64,000 bases of DNA from Psychromonas sp. psych-6C06 (GCF_002835465.1 NZ_PIZM01000007.1:119542-183541), one strand, 5' to 3'. Positions 9,494-19,474 are shown, counted from the stretch's first letter. Notes: generated by a model not told the origin, from the sequence alone. Numbers and translations: made by a program.

Positions 9494-12400
9494 ATGTTTA
9501 AACGTCCCCCCTTCATACAACAAAGTTGCACTTTAGTTGTGTTTTTGTTGTTATCTATTTTATCAAGCAATGCTTTTGCACTGGATACTGATAGAGATAC
9601 CCTTCCCGATGATTGGGAAATTGCCAATGGGCGAGATCCGCTGAAGGCGGATTATATTATTAAATCTAGTCGTAGCAGTAGCTGTTTATTAGCAGATAAT
9701 GGCGTGGAGTGTTGGGGAGATTATGGTCAAGAATACGTGCCTGCGCTCAGTAACCCAACACAGTTAACGGCTGGCTGGCAACACTTTTGTGCACTCGATG
9801 ACAATGGCGTGTCATGTTGGGGGCGCGAAAATGCAGAAGTAACAATAGTACCAGCGTTATCCAACCCGACGAGCATCGCTTCTGGCAACTACTTTTCATG
9901 TGCACTCGATGATACTGGCGTTGTTTGCTGGGGAGACGTAGTAAGTGGAATGCCCTCTTTTTCTAATCCAACAAAGATATTTGCAGGCCATAACAACGCC
10001 TGTGTGATAGATGACAATGGGCTGCAATGCTGGGGAAGTTTAGACTTATCCATGCTATCTACTTTAACTAATCCGCATACCATAAGTTTATCATATTATG
10101 CTGTTTGTGCATTAGATAACAGTGGTTTGCAGTGCTGGGGAAGTAATGATTATGGTCAATTAGACATACCTGCGTTAAGTAATGTACGTGATGTTTCCGT
10201 TAATTATAATTCAGTCTGTGCACTCGATGATAACGGCGTGCAGTGTTGGGGCACTGATAGATCAGGTGAAACCATCGCACCAGCGCTATCAAACCCAGCT
10301 GTCATTAGTGGTGCTTATGAACATGTTTGTGCACTGGATGATAATGGTGTGACGTGTTGGGGGGTAATGGACTCAGTTCCTGACGCGCTAATGATAGACC
10401 CTGACGGTGACGGCTTAGGCCTTAATAACGAGATCATCTATGGCACCGATAAATGGCTCGTCGATACCGATGAAGATACATTACCAGACGGGTTTGAAGT
10501 TAAATATGGCTTTGATCCCACTATTTACACCAGCATTAACAGTGACTTTGATGGAGACGGTTTAACCCTTGGGCAAGAGTTTACACTCGGTACTTCGCCT
10601 ATAAGTGATGATAGTGATGATGATGGCGTCAAAGATAACATTGAAGTTACCCTGGGTTCAAATCCGCTAGAGAATGACGATACTGATGGTGATGGTTTAC
10701 TCAATTTATTTGAAAGTAACGCAGGTTACAACGCGATTGATAAGGATGATAGTGCAAACGATTTTGATGGCGATGGTTTAACCGCCTTACAAGAGCAAGC
10801 CTTAGGCACCAACCCTATTAGTAATGATAGTGATGGTGATGGGCTGACTGATAACGATGAACTTAATACCTATCTAACAAATCCAATCCATAGTGACAGT
10901 GATTTTGACTCGCTACCTGATGGCTGGGAAATAACCCAAGGGCGTGACCCACTACACCGTGATTATTTGCTAAGTGCAAATAATTATAATGTCTGTGCAA
11001 TTATTGATAACCAAGCCACCTGCTGGGGGAAAAATGACGGTGGACAAAACGATTTACCAAACTTAAGTAATCCAACTCAAATTGCAGTAGGCGATTACCA
11101 CAGCTGTGCGCTTGATGATAATGGGGTGCAATGCTGGGCGGGTGAAGGTAATGCAAGCGGGGAAACAACCGTGCCTGCATTAAGCAATCCGTCCATGGTC
11201 ACCGCAGGGCTTAGATTTAGCTGTGCCTTAGACGATAATGGCGTGCAGTGCTGGGGACAAAATAGGTACGGCAAGGCAACAGTGCCTGCATTAACCAACC
11301 CAAGCATAGTAAGTGCAGGTACATCTCATGCCTGCGCCTTAGATGATACCGGTGTTGTTTGCTGGGGCTCTAATGACGAAAGACAAACTGAAGTACCCAC
11401 ATTAACCAACCCAAGCACTGTGATGGCAGGCGGTGATGCTAGTTGCGCCATCGATGATAATGGTTTGCAGTGTTGGGGAGAGGTTTACCCTTTATCGATT
11501 AACCTAAACAGTAATGACAATCCCATTTCTGTGGCACTCTCTAGACGCACAGCCTGTGTGATTGATGATAATGGGCTGAATTGTCAGGGATGGTATACAA
11601 GCTCAGCTCCCACAGTGACTAACCCTATTGCAGTAGCGACAGGGTATGGTATGGTTTGTGTACTAGCCGATGATGGTATTACCTGCTGGGGCTATAATAG
11701 CGACGACAATACCGTCGTACCCGCGTCATTATTAATTGACCCTGATGGTGATGGTTTAGGTAATAAAGCAGAAGCCCTTGCAGGTACCGAGCGCTTGATT
11801 GCCGACACCGATACCGATGGCATTAGCGATGGTGTCGAAGTAAAAAATGGCTTAGACCCACTAGTCGCTAATGATAGTAGTGCTGATGAAGATGGTGACA
11901 ATCTTACCTTAGCGCAGGAGCTATTATATGGCACAAACCCTCTCAGCAAAGATACCGATGATGATGGTATTAATGATGATGTAGAAATTAGCTATGACTC
12001 TGACCCATTAACACAAGATGATACCGATAATGATGGTTTACTTAATTTATATGAAACAACTTGGGGCCTAGACCCATTAGAAACAGACGAAAGTGCAACC
12101 GATGCTGATAGCGATGGTTTAACCGCCTTACAAGAGCAGGCCTTAAAAACCAATCCAAACAGTGATGATACTGATGGTGATAACCTTAAAGATAACGATG
12201 AAATAACACTTCACAATACCAGTCCAATTTATGCCGACAGTGATTTTGACTCACTGCCTGATGACTGGGAACTCGCCCAAGGGCGTGACCCGCTACACCG
12301 TGATTATTTGCTAAGTGCAAATGAGTATAATGTCTGTGCAATCATTGATAATCAAGCCACCTGTTGGGGGAAAAATGACGGTGGACAAAACGATTTACCA

Positions 12401-15400
12401 AACTTAAGTAACCCAACTCAAATTGCAGTGGGCTATTACCACAGCTGTGCGCTTGATGATAATGGGGTGCAATGCTGGGGAGATAATACAAACGGGGAAA
12501 CAACCGTGCCTGCATTAAGCAATCCATCCATGGTCACCGCAGGGTCTAGATTTAGCTGTGCCTTAGACGATAATGGCGTGCAGTGTTGGGGAGAAAATAG
12601 GTACGGCAAGGCAACAGTGCCTGCATTAACCAACCCAAGCATAGTAAGTGCAGGTACAGCTCATGCCTGCGCCTTAGATGATACCGGTGTTGTCTGCTGG
12701 GGTTACAATGGCGATGACCAAACAGATGTTCCAACATTAACCAACCCAAACGCAGTGATGGCAGGCGGTTATGCTAGTTGCGCCATCGATGATAATGGTT
12801 TGCAGTGTTGGGGAGAGGTTCATAATGCACCGATTAACCTAAACACTAATGACAATCCAATTTCTGTGGCGCTAGCAGAAGACGTAGCCTGTGTGATTGA
12901 TGATAATGGACTGAATTGTCAAGGATGGTATGCAAGCTCAGCACCCACAGTGACTAACCCTATTGCAGTAGCGACAGGTGATGGTATGGGGTGTGTACTA
13001 GCCGATGATGGCATTACCTGCTGGGGCTATAATAGCGACGACAATACCGTCGTACCCGCGTCATTATTAATTGACCTCGATGGTGATGGTTTAGGTAATA
13101 AAGCAGAAGCCCTTGCAGGTACCGAGCGCTTGATTGCCGACACCGATACCGATGGCATTAGCGATGGTGTCGAAGTAAAAAATGGCTTAGACCCACTAGT
13201 CGCTAATGATAGTAGTGCTGATGAAGATGCTGACAATCTTACCTTAGCGCAGGAGCTATTATATGGCACAAACCCTCTCAGCAAAGATACCGATGATGAT
13301 GGTATTAATGATGATGTAGAAATTAGCTATGACTCTGACCCATTAACACAAGATGATACCGATAATGATGGTTTACTTAATTTATATGAAACAACTTGGG
13401 GCCTAGACCCATTAGAAACAGACGAAAGTGCAACCGATGCTGATAGCGATGGTTTAACCGCCTTACAAGAGCAGGCCTTAAAAACCAATCCAAACAGTGA
13501 TGATACTGATGGTGATAACCTCAAAGATAACGATGAAGTAACACTTTACAATACCAGTCCAATCTATGCCGACAGTGATTTTGACTCACTGCCTGATGAC
13601 TGGGAACTCGCCCAAGGGCGTGACCCGCTACACCGTGATTATTTGCTAAGTGCAAATGAGTATAATGTCTGTGCAATCATTGATAATCAAGCCACCTGTT
13701 GGGGGAAAAATGACGGTGGACAAAACGATTTACCAAACTTAAGTAACCCAACTCAAATTGCAGTAGGCTATTACCACAGCTGTGCGCTTGATGATAATAG
13801 GGTGCAATGCTGGGCGGGTGAAGGTAATGCAAATGGCGAAACAACCGTGCCTGCATTAAGCAATCCATCCATGGTCACCGCAGGGCTTAGATTTAGCTGT
13901 GCCTTAGACGATAATGGCGTGCAGTGCTGGGGAGAAAGCTCGTATGGTAAGACAACAGTGCCTGCATTAACCAACCCAAGCATAGTAAGTGCAGGTATAT
14001 CTCATGCCTGCGCCTTAGATGATACCGGAGTTGTCTGCTGGGGTTACAATGGCGATGACCAAACAGATGTTCCAACATTAACCAATCCAAGCACTGTGAT
14101 AGCAGGCGGAGATGCCAGTTGCGCCATCGATGATAATGGTTTGCAGTGTTGGGGAGAGGTTCGTAATGCACCGATTAACCTAAACACTAATGACAATCCA
14201 ATTTCTGTGGCGCTAGCAGAAGACGCAGCCTGTGTGATTGATGATAATGGACTGAATTGTCAAGGATGGTATGCAAGCTCAGCACCCACAGTGACTAACC
14301 CTATTGCAGTAGCGACAGGATATGGTATGGGCTGTGTACTAGCCGATGATGGCATTACCTGCTGGGGCTATAATAGCGACGACAATACCGTCGTACCCGC
14401 GTCATTATTAATTGACCCTGATGGTGATGGCTTAGGTAATAAAGAAGAATCTGCTTTAGGTACAAACCGTTTATTAGAAGATACCGATGGCGACACCATT
14501 AATGATGGTTTTGAGGTGGTTTATAAGTTAAACCCACTTTCTAAAGACAGTGATGAAGATGGTAGCTTTGATAATATTGATGAATTTCCACTTGACCCTA
14601 ATGAAAGCACTGATACAGATGGTGATACAATAGGTAACAACGCCGATTCTGATGATGATAACGATAAGTTCTTAGATGCAGATGAATTAGCAGCTGGATC
14701 AAACCCGTTAGTTACCAGCAGTACACCAAGTGATAACGACGGTGATTTCATCTCTGACGTTACTGACACAGACGATGATAACGATAGCGTATTAGATGTG
14801 AATGATGCATTGCCATTAGATCCAACAGAAACACTCGATACCGATTTAGATGGCGTTGGTAACAATGCTGATAATGATGACGATGGTGATAGTGTATTAG
14901 ATGTTAATGATGCTTTCCCATTAGATGCAACTGAAACACTCGATACTGATTTAGATGGTATTGGTAACAACGCTGATAATGATGACGATAATGACTCTGT
15001 GATGGATGAAGAAGACGCATTCCCATTAGATACAACTGAAACTATCGATACTGATTTAGATGGCATTGGTAACAATACTGATTCAGATGATGATAATGAT
15101 GGTGTTAGTGATGTTGATGATGCTTTCCCACTGGATAAAACTGAAGCACTTGATACTGACTTAGACGGTATTGGTAATAATGCTGACTCTGATGACGATA
15201 ACGATAAGTTCTCTGATATTGATGAGTTAGCAGCTAGCTCCGATCCGTTAGTTACAAGTAGCACACCCAGTGATAACGATGGCGACTTCATCTCTGACTT
15301 TACAGACACAGATGATGATAACGATAATGTATTAGATGTAAATGATGCATTTCCATTAGATGCTTCTGAGTCCCTTGATACTGACTCAGATGGTACTGGC

Positions 15401-17839
15401 AACAATGCAGATAACGATGATGATGGCGATAAGTTCTCTGATACTGATGAATTAGCAGCAGGCTCAAACCCGTTAGTTGCAAGCAGTACACCCAGTGATA
15501 ACGACGGTGATTTCATATCTGACTTTACAGATAAGGATGATGATAATGATAATGTATTAGATGTGAATGATGCATTCCCATTAGATGCCTCCGAAACGCT
15601 TGATACTGATTTAGATAGTATTGGTAACAATGCAGATAACGATGACGATGGTGATAAATATACTGATGCAGATGAAATTTTGGCAGGTTCTGACTCATTA
15701 GACTCAGGCAGCTTACCGCTTGATACTGATGCTGACTTTATATCCAATGCAACAGATTTAGATGATGACAATGACGGTGTTAAAGATGTGAATGATGCAT
15801 TTCCATTAGATGCTTCTGAATCACTTGATACTGATTTAGACGGTATAGGTAACAACGCAGATTCAGACGATGATAACGACTCATACTCTGATAGTGATGA
15901 AATTGCAGCCGGCAGTAATCCTCTCGATGCGAAGAGCCTCCCTGGTGATAACGATGGAGATCTAATTCCAGACATTACCGACACTGATGATGATAACGAT
16001 AATGTGCTAGATGTGAATGATGCGTTTCCATTAGATGCGTCTGAGACCCTTGATACTGACTCAGATGGTACGGGAAACAACGCTGATTCTGACGATGATA
16101 ACGATAAGTTCTCTGATGCTGATGAATTAGCTGCAGGCTCAAACCCGTTAGTTGCAAGCAGTACACCGAGTGATAACGATGGGGATTTCGTTTCTGACTT
16201 TACTGACACAGATGATGATAACGATAACGTCTTAGATGTGAATGATGCATTTCCATTAGATGCGTCTGAGACCCTTGATACTGACTCAGATGGTACGGGA
16301 AACAACGCTGATTCTGACGATGATAACGATAAGTTTTCAGATATTGATGAATTAGCAGCAGGCTCTAACCCGTTAGTGGCAAGTAGCACGCCAAGTGATA
16401 ATGATGGCGACTTCATTTCTGACTTCACAGACACGGATGATGATAACGATAACGTGCTAGATGTGAATGATGCATTTCCATTAGATGCTTCTGAAACACT
16501 TGATACTGACTTAGACGGTACGGGTAACAACGCAGACACTGATGACGATAATGATAAATTTTCAGATGAGCATGAATTAGCTGCTGGTAGTGATCCATTA
16601 AACGCAAGCAGTAAACCAAGTGATAACGATGGTGATTTCATTCCTGACTTTACCGATAACGATGATGATAATGATAATGTCATTGATGCACTTGACGCGT
16701 TCCCATTTGATGCATCTGAAACCATTGATACTGATTTAGATGGGATTGGTAATAATGCCGATACTGATGATGATGGTGACAAATACACTGATAGTGATGA
16801 AACAGCAGCGGGCTCAGATCCACTAGATACAACCAGTCTGCCACTTGATACAGACGCTGACTTTATCTCAAATTCAACAGATGAAGATGATGATAACGAT
16901 GGTATTAAAGATGTGAATGATGCGTTCCCATTAGATGCATCTGAAGCGCTTGATACTGATTTAGATGGCATTGGTAACAATTCAGATAACGATGACGATG
17001 GTGATAAATACACTGATGCAGATGAAATTTTGGCAGGGTCTGACTCATTAGACTCAGGCAGTCTACCGCTTGATACTGATGCTGACTTTATCTCAAACTC
17101 AACAGATGAAGATGATGATAATGATGGTGTTAAAGATGTGAACGATGCATTCCCATTAGATGCTACAGAAACTCTTGATACTGATTTAGATGGCATTGGT
17201 AACAATTCAGATAACGATGACGATAACGATAGTGTTATCGATAGCGAAGATGCGCTCCCATTAGATGCAACTGAAACTATCGATACTGACTTAGATGGCA
17301 TAGGTAACAATGCAGATGAAGATGATGATAATGATGGTGTTAAAGATGTTGATGATGCTTTCCCACTTAACAAGGAAGAGTACTTAGATTCTGATAACGA
17401 TGGTTTGGGTAACAACATTGATAGCGACGACGATAATGACGGCGTACTTGATAAAGATGACCTAGATGCGGACGGTGATGGCTTTAATGATGCAATGCCA
17501 GTGCTTAAAGCACCTTCAATGGATAACAATACGGCAGTGAGCACATTTGTAGCGACAGATGCTGAGCAAGTGGTACTTAACTTCAACTTAGAAAGTGATT
17601 CTAATGATGCACATATTTATGAAATTAGCTTTGCTTCAGTGGGTACACTAAATGAAGTGAATGACATCAGCATCGCCAAGCTTTATTACGATGCTAACCA
17701 AAATGGTGTAGCTGATGAAAATGAGTACTTAGCTGAAAGTCACTACACGCAAGATGACGGTGAAATTACCTTTATCTTAGCTAGCCCACAACAATTAGCC
17801 ACCGGTGAAAACCACTTGTTAATGACCTACACGTTTTAA
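9494..17839 (+). CDS. Very large secreted RCC1-propeller / thrombospondin-type-3 calcium-binding repeat protein
   Basis: 2781 residues. A signal peptide ends at about residue 29 (SNAFA/LD). Four blocks of seven Cys-x8-Cys-Trp-Gly repeats of about 37 residues follow, near residues 57-296, 490-748, 936-1193 and 1381-1640. Seven repeats per block is the count of an RCC1-type seven-bladed beta-propeller. The blocks are joined by Asp-rich linkers with EF-like DxDxDG loops. Residues of about 1641-2666 are a continuous TSP3-like array in which DAFPLD-type motifs occur 16 times with NNADxDDDND loops. A domain of about 110 residues ends the protein in MTYTF. No LPXTG, PEP-CTERM or GlyGly-CTERM sorting signal is visible. 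Calcium binding and cell-surface or matrix location are inferred. The small lipoprotein gene downstream is probably co-transcribed. Confidence 0.85.
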   Translation: MFKRPPFIQQSCTLVVFLLLSILSSNAFALDTDRDTLPDDWEIANGRDPLKADYIIKSSRSSSCLLADNGVECWGDYGQEYVPALSNPTQLTAGWQHFCALDDNGVSCWGRENAEVTIVPALSNPTSIASGNYFSCALDDTGVVCWGDVVSGMPSFSNPTKIFAGHNNACVIDDNGLQCWGSLDLSMLSTLTNPHTISLSYYAVCALDNSGLQCWGSNDYGQLDIPALSNVRDVSVNYNSVCALDDNGVQCWGTDRSGETIAPALSNPAVISGAYEHVCALDDNGVTCWGVMDSVPDALMIDPDGDGLGLNNEIIYGTDKWLVDTDEDTLPDGFEVKYGFDPTIYTSINSDFDGDGLTLGQEFTLGTSPISDDSDDDGVKDNIEVTLGSNPLENDDTDGDGLLNLFESNAGYNAIDKDDSANDFDGDGLTALQEQALGTNPISNDSDGDGLTDNDELNTYLTNPIHSDSDFDSLPDGWEITQGRDPLHRDYLLSANNYNVCAIIDNQATCWGKNDGGQNDLPNLSNPTQIAVGDYHSCALDDNGVQCWAGEGNASGETTVPALSNPSMVTAGLRFSCALDDNGVQCWGQNRYGKATVPALTNPSIVSAGTSHACALDDTGVVCWGSNDERQTEVPTLTNPSTVMAGGDASCAIDDNGLQCWGEVYPLSINLNSNDNPISVALSRRTACVIDDNGLNCQGWYTSSAPTVTNPIAVATGYGMVCVLADDGITCWGYNSDDNTVVPASLLIDPDGDGLGNKAEALAGTERLIADTDTDGISDGVEVKNGLDPLVANDSSADEDGDNLTLAQELLYGTNPLSKDTDDDGINDDVEISYDSDPLTQDDTDNDGLLNLYETTWGLDPLETDESATDADSDGLTALQEQALKTNPNSDDTDGDNLKDNDEITLHNTSPIYADSDFDSLPDDWELAQGRDPLHRDYLLSANEYNVCAIIDNQATCWGKNDGGQNDLPNLSNPTQIAVGYYHSCALDDNGVQCWGDNTNGETTVPALSNPSMVTAGSRFSCALDDNGVQCWGENRYGKATVPALTNPSIVSAGTAHACALDDTGVVCWGYNGDDQTDVPTLTNPNAVMAGGYASCAIDDNGLQCWGEVHNAPINLNTNDNPISVALAEDVACVIDDNGLNCQGWYASSAPTVTNPIAVATGDGMGCVLADDGITCWGYNSDDNTVVPASLLIDLDGDGLGNKAEALAGTERLIADTDTDGISDGVEVKNGLDPLVANDSSADEDADNLTLAQELLYGTNPLSKDTDDDGINDDVEISYDSDPLTQDDTDNDGLLNLYETTWGLDPLETDESATDADSDGLTALQEQALKTNPNSDDTDGDNLKDNDEVTLYNTSPIYADSDFDSLPDDWELAQGRDPLHRDYLLSANEYNVCAIIDNQATCWGKNDGGQNDLPNLSNPTQIAVGYYHSCALDDNRVQCWAGEGNANGETTVPALSNPSMVTAGLRFSCALDDNGVQCWGESSYGKTTVPALTNPSIVSAGISHACALDDTGVVCWGYNGDDQTDVPTLTNPSTVIAGGDASCAIDDNGLQCWGEVRNAPINLNTNDNPISVALAEDAACVIDDNGLNCQGWYASSAPTVTNPIAVATGYGMGCVLADDGITCWGYNSDDNTVVPASLLIDPDGDGLGNKEESALGTNRLLEDTDGDTINDGFEVVYKLNPLSKDSDEDGSFDNIDEFPLDPNESTDTDGDTIGNNADSDDDNDKFLDADELAAGSNPLVTSSTPSDNDGDFISDVTDTDDDNDSVLDVNDALPLDPTETLDTDLDGVGNNADNDDDGDSVLDVNDAFPLDATETLDTDLDGIGNNADNDDDNDSVMDEEDAFPLDTTETIDTDLDGIGNNTDSDDDNDGVSDVDDAFPLDKTEALDTDLDGIGNNADSDDDNDKFSDIDELAASSDPLVTSSTPSDNDGDFISDFTDTDDDNDNVLDVNDAFPLDASESLDTDSDGTGNNADNDDDGDKFSDTDELAAGSNPLVASSTPSDNDGDFISDFTDKDDDNDNVLDVNDAFPLDASETLDTDLDSIGNNADNDDDGDKYTDADEILAGSDSLDSGSLPLDTDADFISNATDLDDDNDGVKDVNDAFPLDASESLDTDLDGIGNNADSDDDNDSYSDSDEIAAGSNPLDAKSLPGDNDGDLIPDITDTDDDNDNVLDVNDAFPLDASETLDTDSDGTGNNADSDDDNDKFSDADELAAGSNPLVASSTPSDNDGDFVSDFTDTDDDNDNVLDVNDAFPLDASETLDTDSDGTGNNADSDDDNDKFSDIDELAAGSNPLVASSTPSDNDGDFISDFTDTDDDNDNVLDVNDAFPLDASETLDTDLDGTGNNADTDDDNDKFSDEHELAAGSDPLNASSKPSDNDGDFIPDFTDNDDDNDNVIDALDAFPFDASETIDTDLDGIGNNADTDDDGDKYTDSDETAAGSDPLDTTSLPLDTDADFISNSTDEDDDNDGIKDVNDAFPLDASEALDTDLDGIGNNSDNDDDGDKYTDADEILAGSDSLDSGSLPLDTDADFISNSTDEDDDNDGVKDVNDAFPLDATETLDTDLDGIGNNSDNDDDNDSVIDSEDALPLDATETIDTDLDGIGNNADEDDDNDGVKDVDDAFPLNKEEYLDSDNDGLGNNIDSDDDNDGVLDKDDLDADGDGFNDAMPVLKAPSMDNNTAVSTFVATDAEQVVLNFNLESDSNDAHIYEISFASVGTLNEVNDISIAKLYYDANQNGVADENEYLAESHYTQDDGEITFILASPQQLATGENHLLMTYTF
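10895..14440 (+). repeat. Three near-identical modules of about 1.34 kb inside the 9494 gene
   Basis: The sequence GACAGTGATTTTGACTC recurs at 10895, 12236 and 13571, so the periods are 1341 and 1335 bp. Each module encodes one seven-bladed propeller plus Asp-rich linker. Long stretches are identical between modules; for example the linker from about 11770 to 11895 recurs at about 13105-13230 with almost no change. The third copy departs from the others after about 14440, where the TSP3 array begins. The six-base difference is two extra codons in one blade. Confidence 0.9.
14460..17490 (+). repeat. TSP3-like Asp-rich repeat array
   Basis: Two unit types alternate: a short unit of about 33 residues (TDLDGIGNNADNDDDNDSV followed by a DAFPLDxTE motif) and a long unit of about 77 residues that also carries DELAAGSNPL and PSDNDGDFISDFTD. 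DAFPLD or a close variant appears 16 times. The base composition leaves the opposite strand stop-free for about 3 kb. Confidence 0.85.
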
Positions 17840-17845
17840 AGGATA

Positions 17846-17875
17846 TGATGCACTCTAGTTCACTAGAGTGCATCA
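17846..17875 (+). other. Perfect hairpin between the 9494 gene and the lipoprotein gene
   Basis: A 13-bp perfect stem (TGATGCACTCTAG with CTAGAGTGCATCA) closed by TTCA lies 7 bases after the stop codon. No T tract follows, so it is more likely an mRNA 3'-end barrier or processing element than a terminator, and would let the ratio of the two proteins be set after transcription. Confidence 0.6.
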
Positions 17876-17886
17876 ATAAGGAATAA

Positions 17887-18192
17887 ATGATGAATCAACA
17901 ATTTTTAAACACAATAAAACTAGCGTTAACAATACTCACACTAATAACACTAACAGCCTGTGGAGGTGGCGGAGGTGGTGAAGGTGAAAGTAATGCGGCT
18001 CAACCGGTTCAGGATAAGCCAACTCAGGGTAATACTGAGAATGAAAACCAAACAGTTGAGGCTAGCACAAACAAAACCTTTACTATTAGTGCCTCTTCTA
18101 TCGTGATCAAACGTATCAGTAACGATGAAAATGTTGCAGTGGATATTTCAGGTATTAAGTCTGCGCCATTAACCCTAAAAAGTGGCAGTTAA
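17887..18192 (+). CDS. Small Gly-rich lipoprotein, partner of the 9494 protein
   Basis: 101 residues. The signal sequence ends in the lipobox LTAC, followed by six glycines, an acidic and Gln/Asn-rich linker, and a folded-looking tail rich in Ser, Ile and Val. AAGGAA precedes the start at 17887 (MMNQQF; the next ATG is 17890). It follows the giant gene after 47 bases and precedes the second twin terminator, so the two genes form one unit. I do not recognise the tail domain. A role as membrane anchor or assembly factor for the giant protein is only a guess from position. Confidence 0.7.
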   Translation: MMNQQFLNTIKLALTILTLITLTACGGGGGGEGESNAAQPVQDKPTQGNTENENQTVEASTNKTFTISASSIVIKRISNDENVAVDISGIKSAPLTLKSGS

Positions 18193-18212
18193 CCAGCCTA
18201 ATATTGAAGTAT

Positions 18213-18252
18213 AAAAAAAGCCAGTATCGTTAATTCGTTACTGGCTTTTTTT
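18213..18252 (+). terminator. Terminator after the lipoprotein gene (twin of the one at 9139)
   Basis: Seven A, then the stem AGCCAGTA / TACTGGCT around TTAATT, then seven T. The A run makes it bidirectional, so it can also end the DUF2860 gene from the right. It is 31/32 identical to 9140-9171. Confidence 0.85.
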
Positions 18253-18279
18253 ATTGTGCTCGTTAAAGTGATGTAAACG

Positions 18280-19308
18280 TCAGAAAGTATAAGCGAGACC
18301 TGTTGATACTATTAAGCCGTTTTCATTGTGAAAGGTAATGCCTGAATCTTTTTGGTTATAGCCGGCAATCACACTGAAAGTCAGTGGCTTAACATTAAAC
18401 GCGTGTGCATAGCTATAAACCGAGAAAATACCCATGTTGGTGGAATCCTGCTTATTACCAAAAATAGGGTTGAGTTGATCGTAAGCGGTACTGCCTATAT
18501 TGAAGGTGGTAATTGATGTGTGTCTTCCTGCAAATACTAAGAGCCCTAATTGGAAATTATAATCGTCGTAACTCATCGCATCGCCATCAGCAATACGTGT
18601 TGTGTATTGTAGAGTTGGTTTGAGGAACACTTTAGGCTGCGCTATATAAACCGGAAACATGGTCTCAACGGCAACACGGTGATATTGACTACTGCGCTGT
18701 AGGCTTTGAAGTTGCGAAGCGGATAACTGATTGCCATTATCTGACCAGCTTTCACCGCTGTTATCGTTATCGACTTTGCTACGAGCATAGGCATATTTCA
18801 GGGTTATAGGCCCACCAGCAATACGGGATAATTCAATACGTCCCCCCTGTGCGTTATCGTCAGTTTTGATACGCGTTTGTCCGACCAAGTAAGGGTCTTC
18901 CCAAGTTTCATTAAATAGGGGTAACTCAGGAAAATAAGCCACTGTTAATTGGCTTTTATTTTCAAATTGATGAATAACACCGAGCTCATATTGAAATTGT
19001 GATGTGGAGATTTGATCACGACTGTTACCAAGAAAAATCTGTGTTTTTAAATCATCAGTCGTATATTGGATCCGGGCAAAAGGAAAGCCAATAAAACTAC
19101 TGCTTGTCTCGGCTTCGCTTTCTAAATCAGTAACAAGCTCGTTATCATCAGAGGTAGAAAGGTTTGACTGCCCGCTGACAAAGCCGGCATTTAAACTGAT
19201 TGTGAACTCCCAACCACCTTCTTGGGCTAAGGGTTTGGCGTTAGCTGAGGCACTTGCAAGCACGCTTAATACGCCACTCACTATCAGTGCTGAATACACT
19301 TTTTTCAT
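18280..19308 (-). CDS. DUF2860 family outer-membrane beta-barrel protein
   Basis: 342 residues. The signal peptide ends at SANA, and the chain ends in AYTF with a terminal Phe, typical of BamA-inserted barrels. The motifs WEFTISLNAGF, ETWEDPY, DGDAMSYDDYNF and NPIFGNKQDS match what I remember of the DUF2860 family found in Vibrio and relatives. Alternating hydrophobic strands fit a barrel. Function and substrate are unknown for the family. AAGGAAAG precedes the start. It lies behind the transketolase terminator, so it has its own promoter. Confidence 0.85.
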   Translation of the reverse strand: MKKVYSALIVSGVLSVLASASANAKPLAQEGGWEFTISLNAGFVSGQSNLSTSDDNELVTDLESEAETSSSFIGFPFARIQYTTDDLKTQIFLGNSRDQISTSQFQYELGVIHQFENKSQLTVAYFPELPLFNETWEDPYLVGQTRIKTDDNAQGGRIELSRIAGGPITLKYAYARSKVDNDNSGESWSDNGNQLSASQLQSLQRSSQYHRVAVETMFPVYIAQPKVFLKPTLQYTTRIADGDAMSYDDYNFQLGLLVFAGRHTSITTFNIGSTAYDQLNPIFGNKQDSTNMGIFSVYSYAHAFNVKPLTFSVIAGYNQKDSGITFHNENGLIVSTGLAYTF

Positions 19309-19447
19309 TATTATCTTTCCTTGATAGTGCAGTAAAGAGGCTCTACCTTAACAAATAACAGTTATTTTAAAAATATTATTACTATTTACTGCGCTAAAAT
19401 ACGAAGCAAGTCTGTAACTAGATCATATACCTATAAAAAGCAGGCAT

Positions 19448-19474
19448 AAAAAAACCGCGACAAGCGCGGTTTTT
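19448..19474 (-). terminator. Terminator of transketolase
   Basis: CCGCG and CGCGG form the stem with loop ACAAG, flanked by A and T runs on the two sides. It lies 22 bases after the tkt stop on the minus strand and could act in both directions. Confidence 0.85.

Noticed and set aside
14521..17586. A 1021-codon open frame on the minus strand
   Set aside because: It is the antisense of the Asp-rich TSP3 array; its Ser/Leu-rich low-complexity translation mirrors GAT-rich codons and has no start signal.
9494..17839. Repeat arrays considered as CRISPR
   Set aside because: Repeats are in frame, coding and of variable length, with no unique spacers between short palindromic units.
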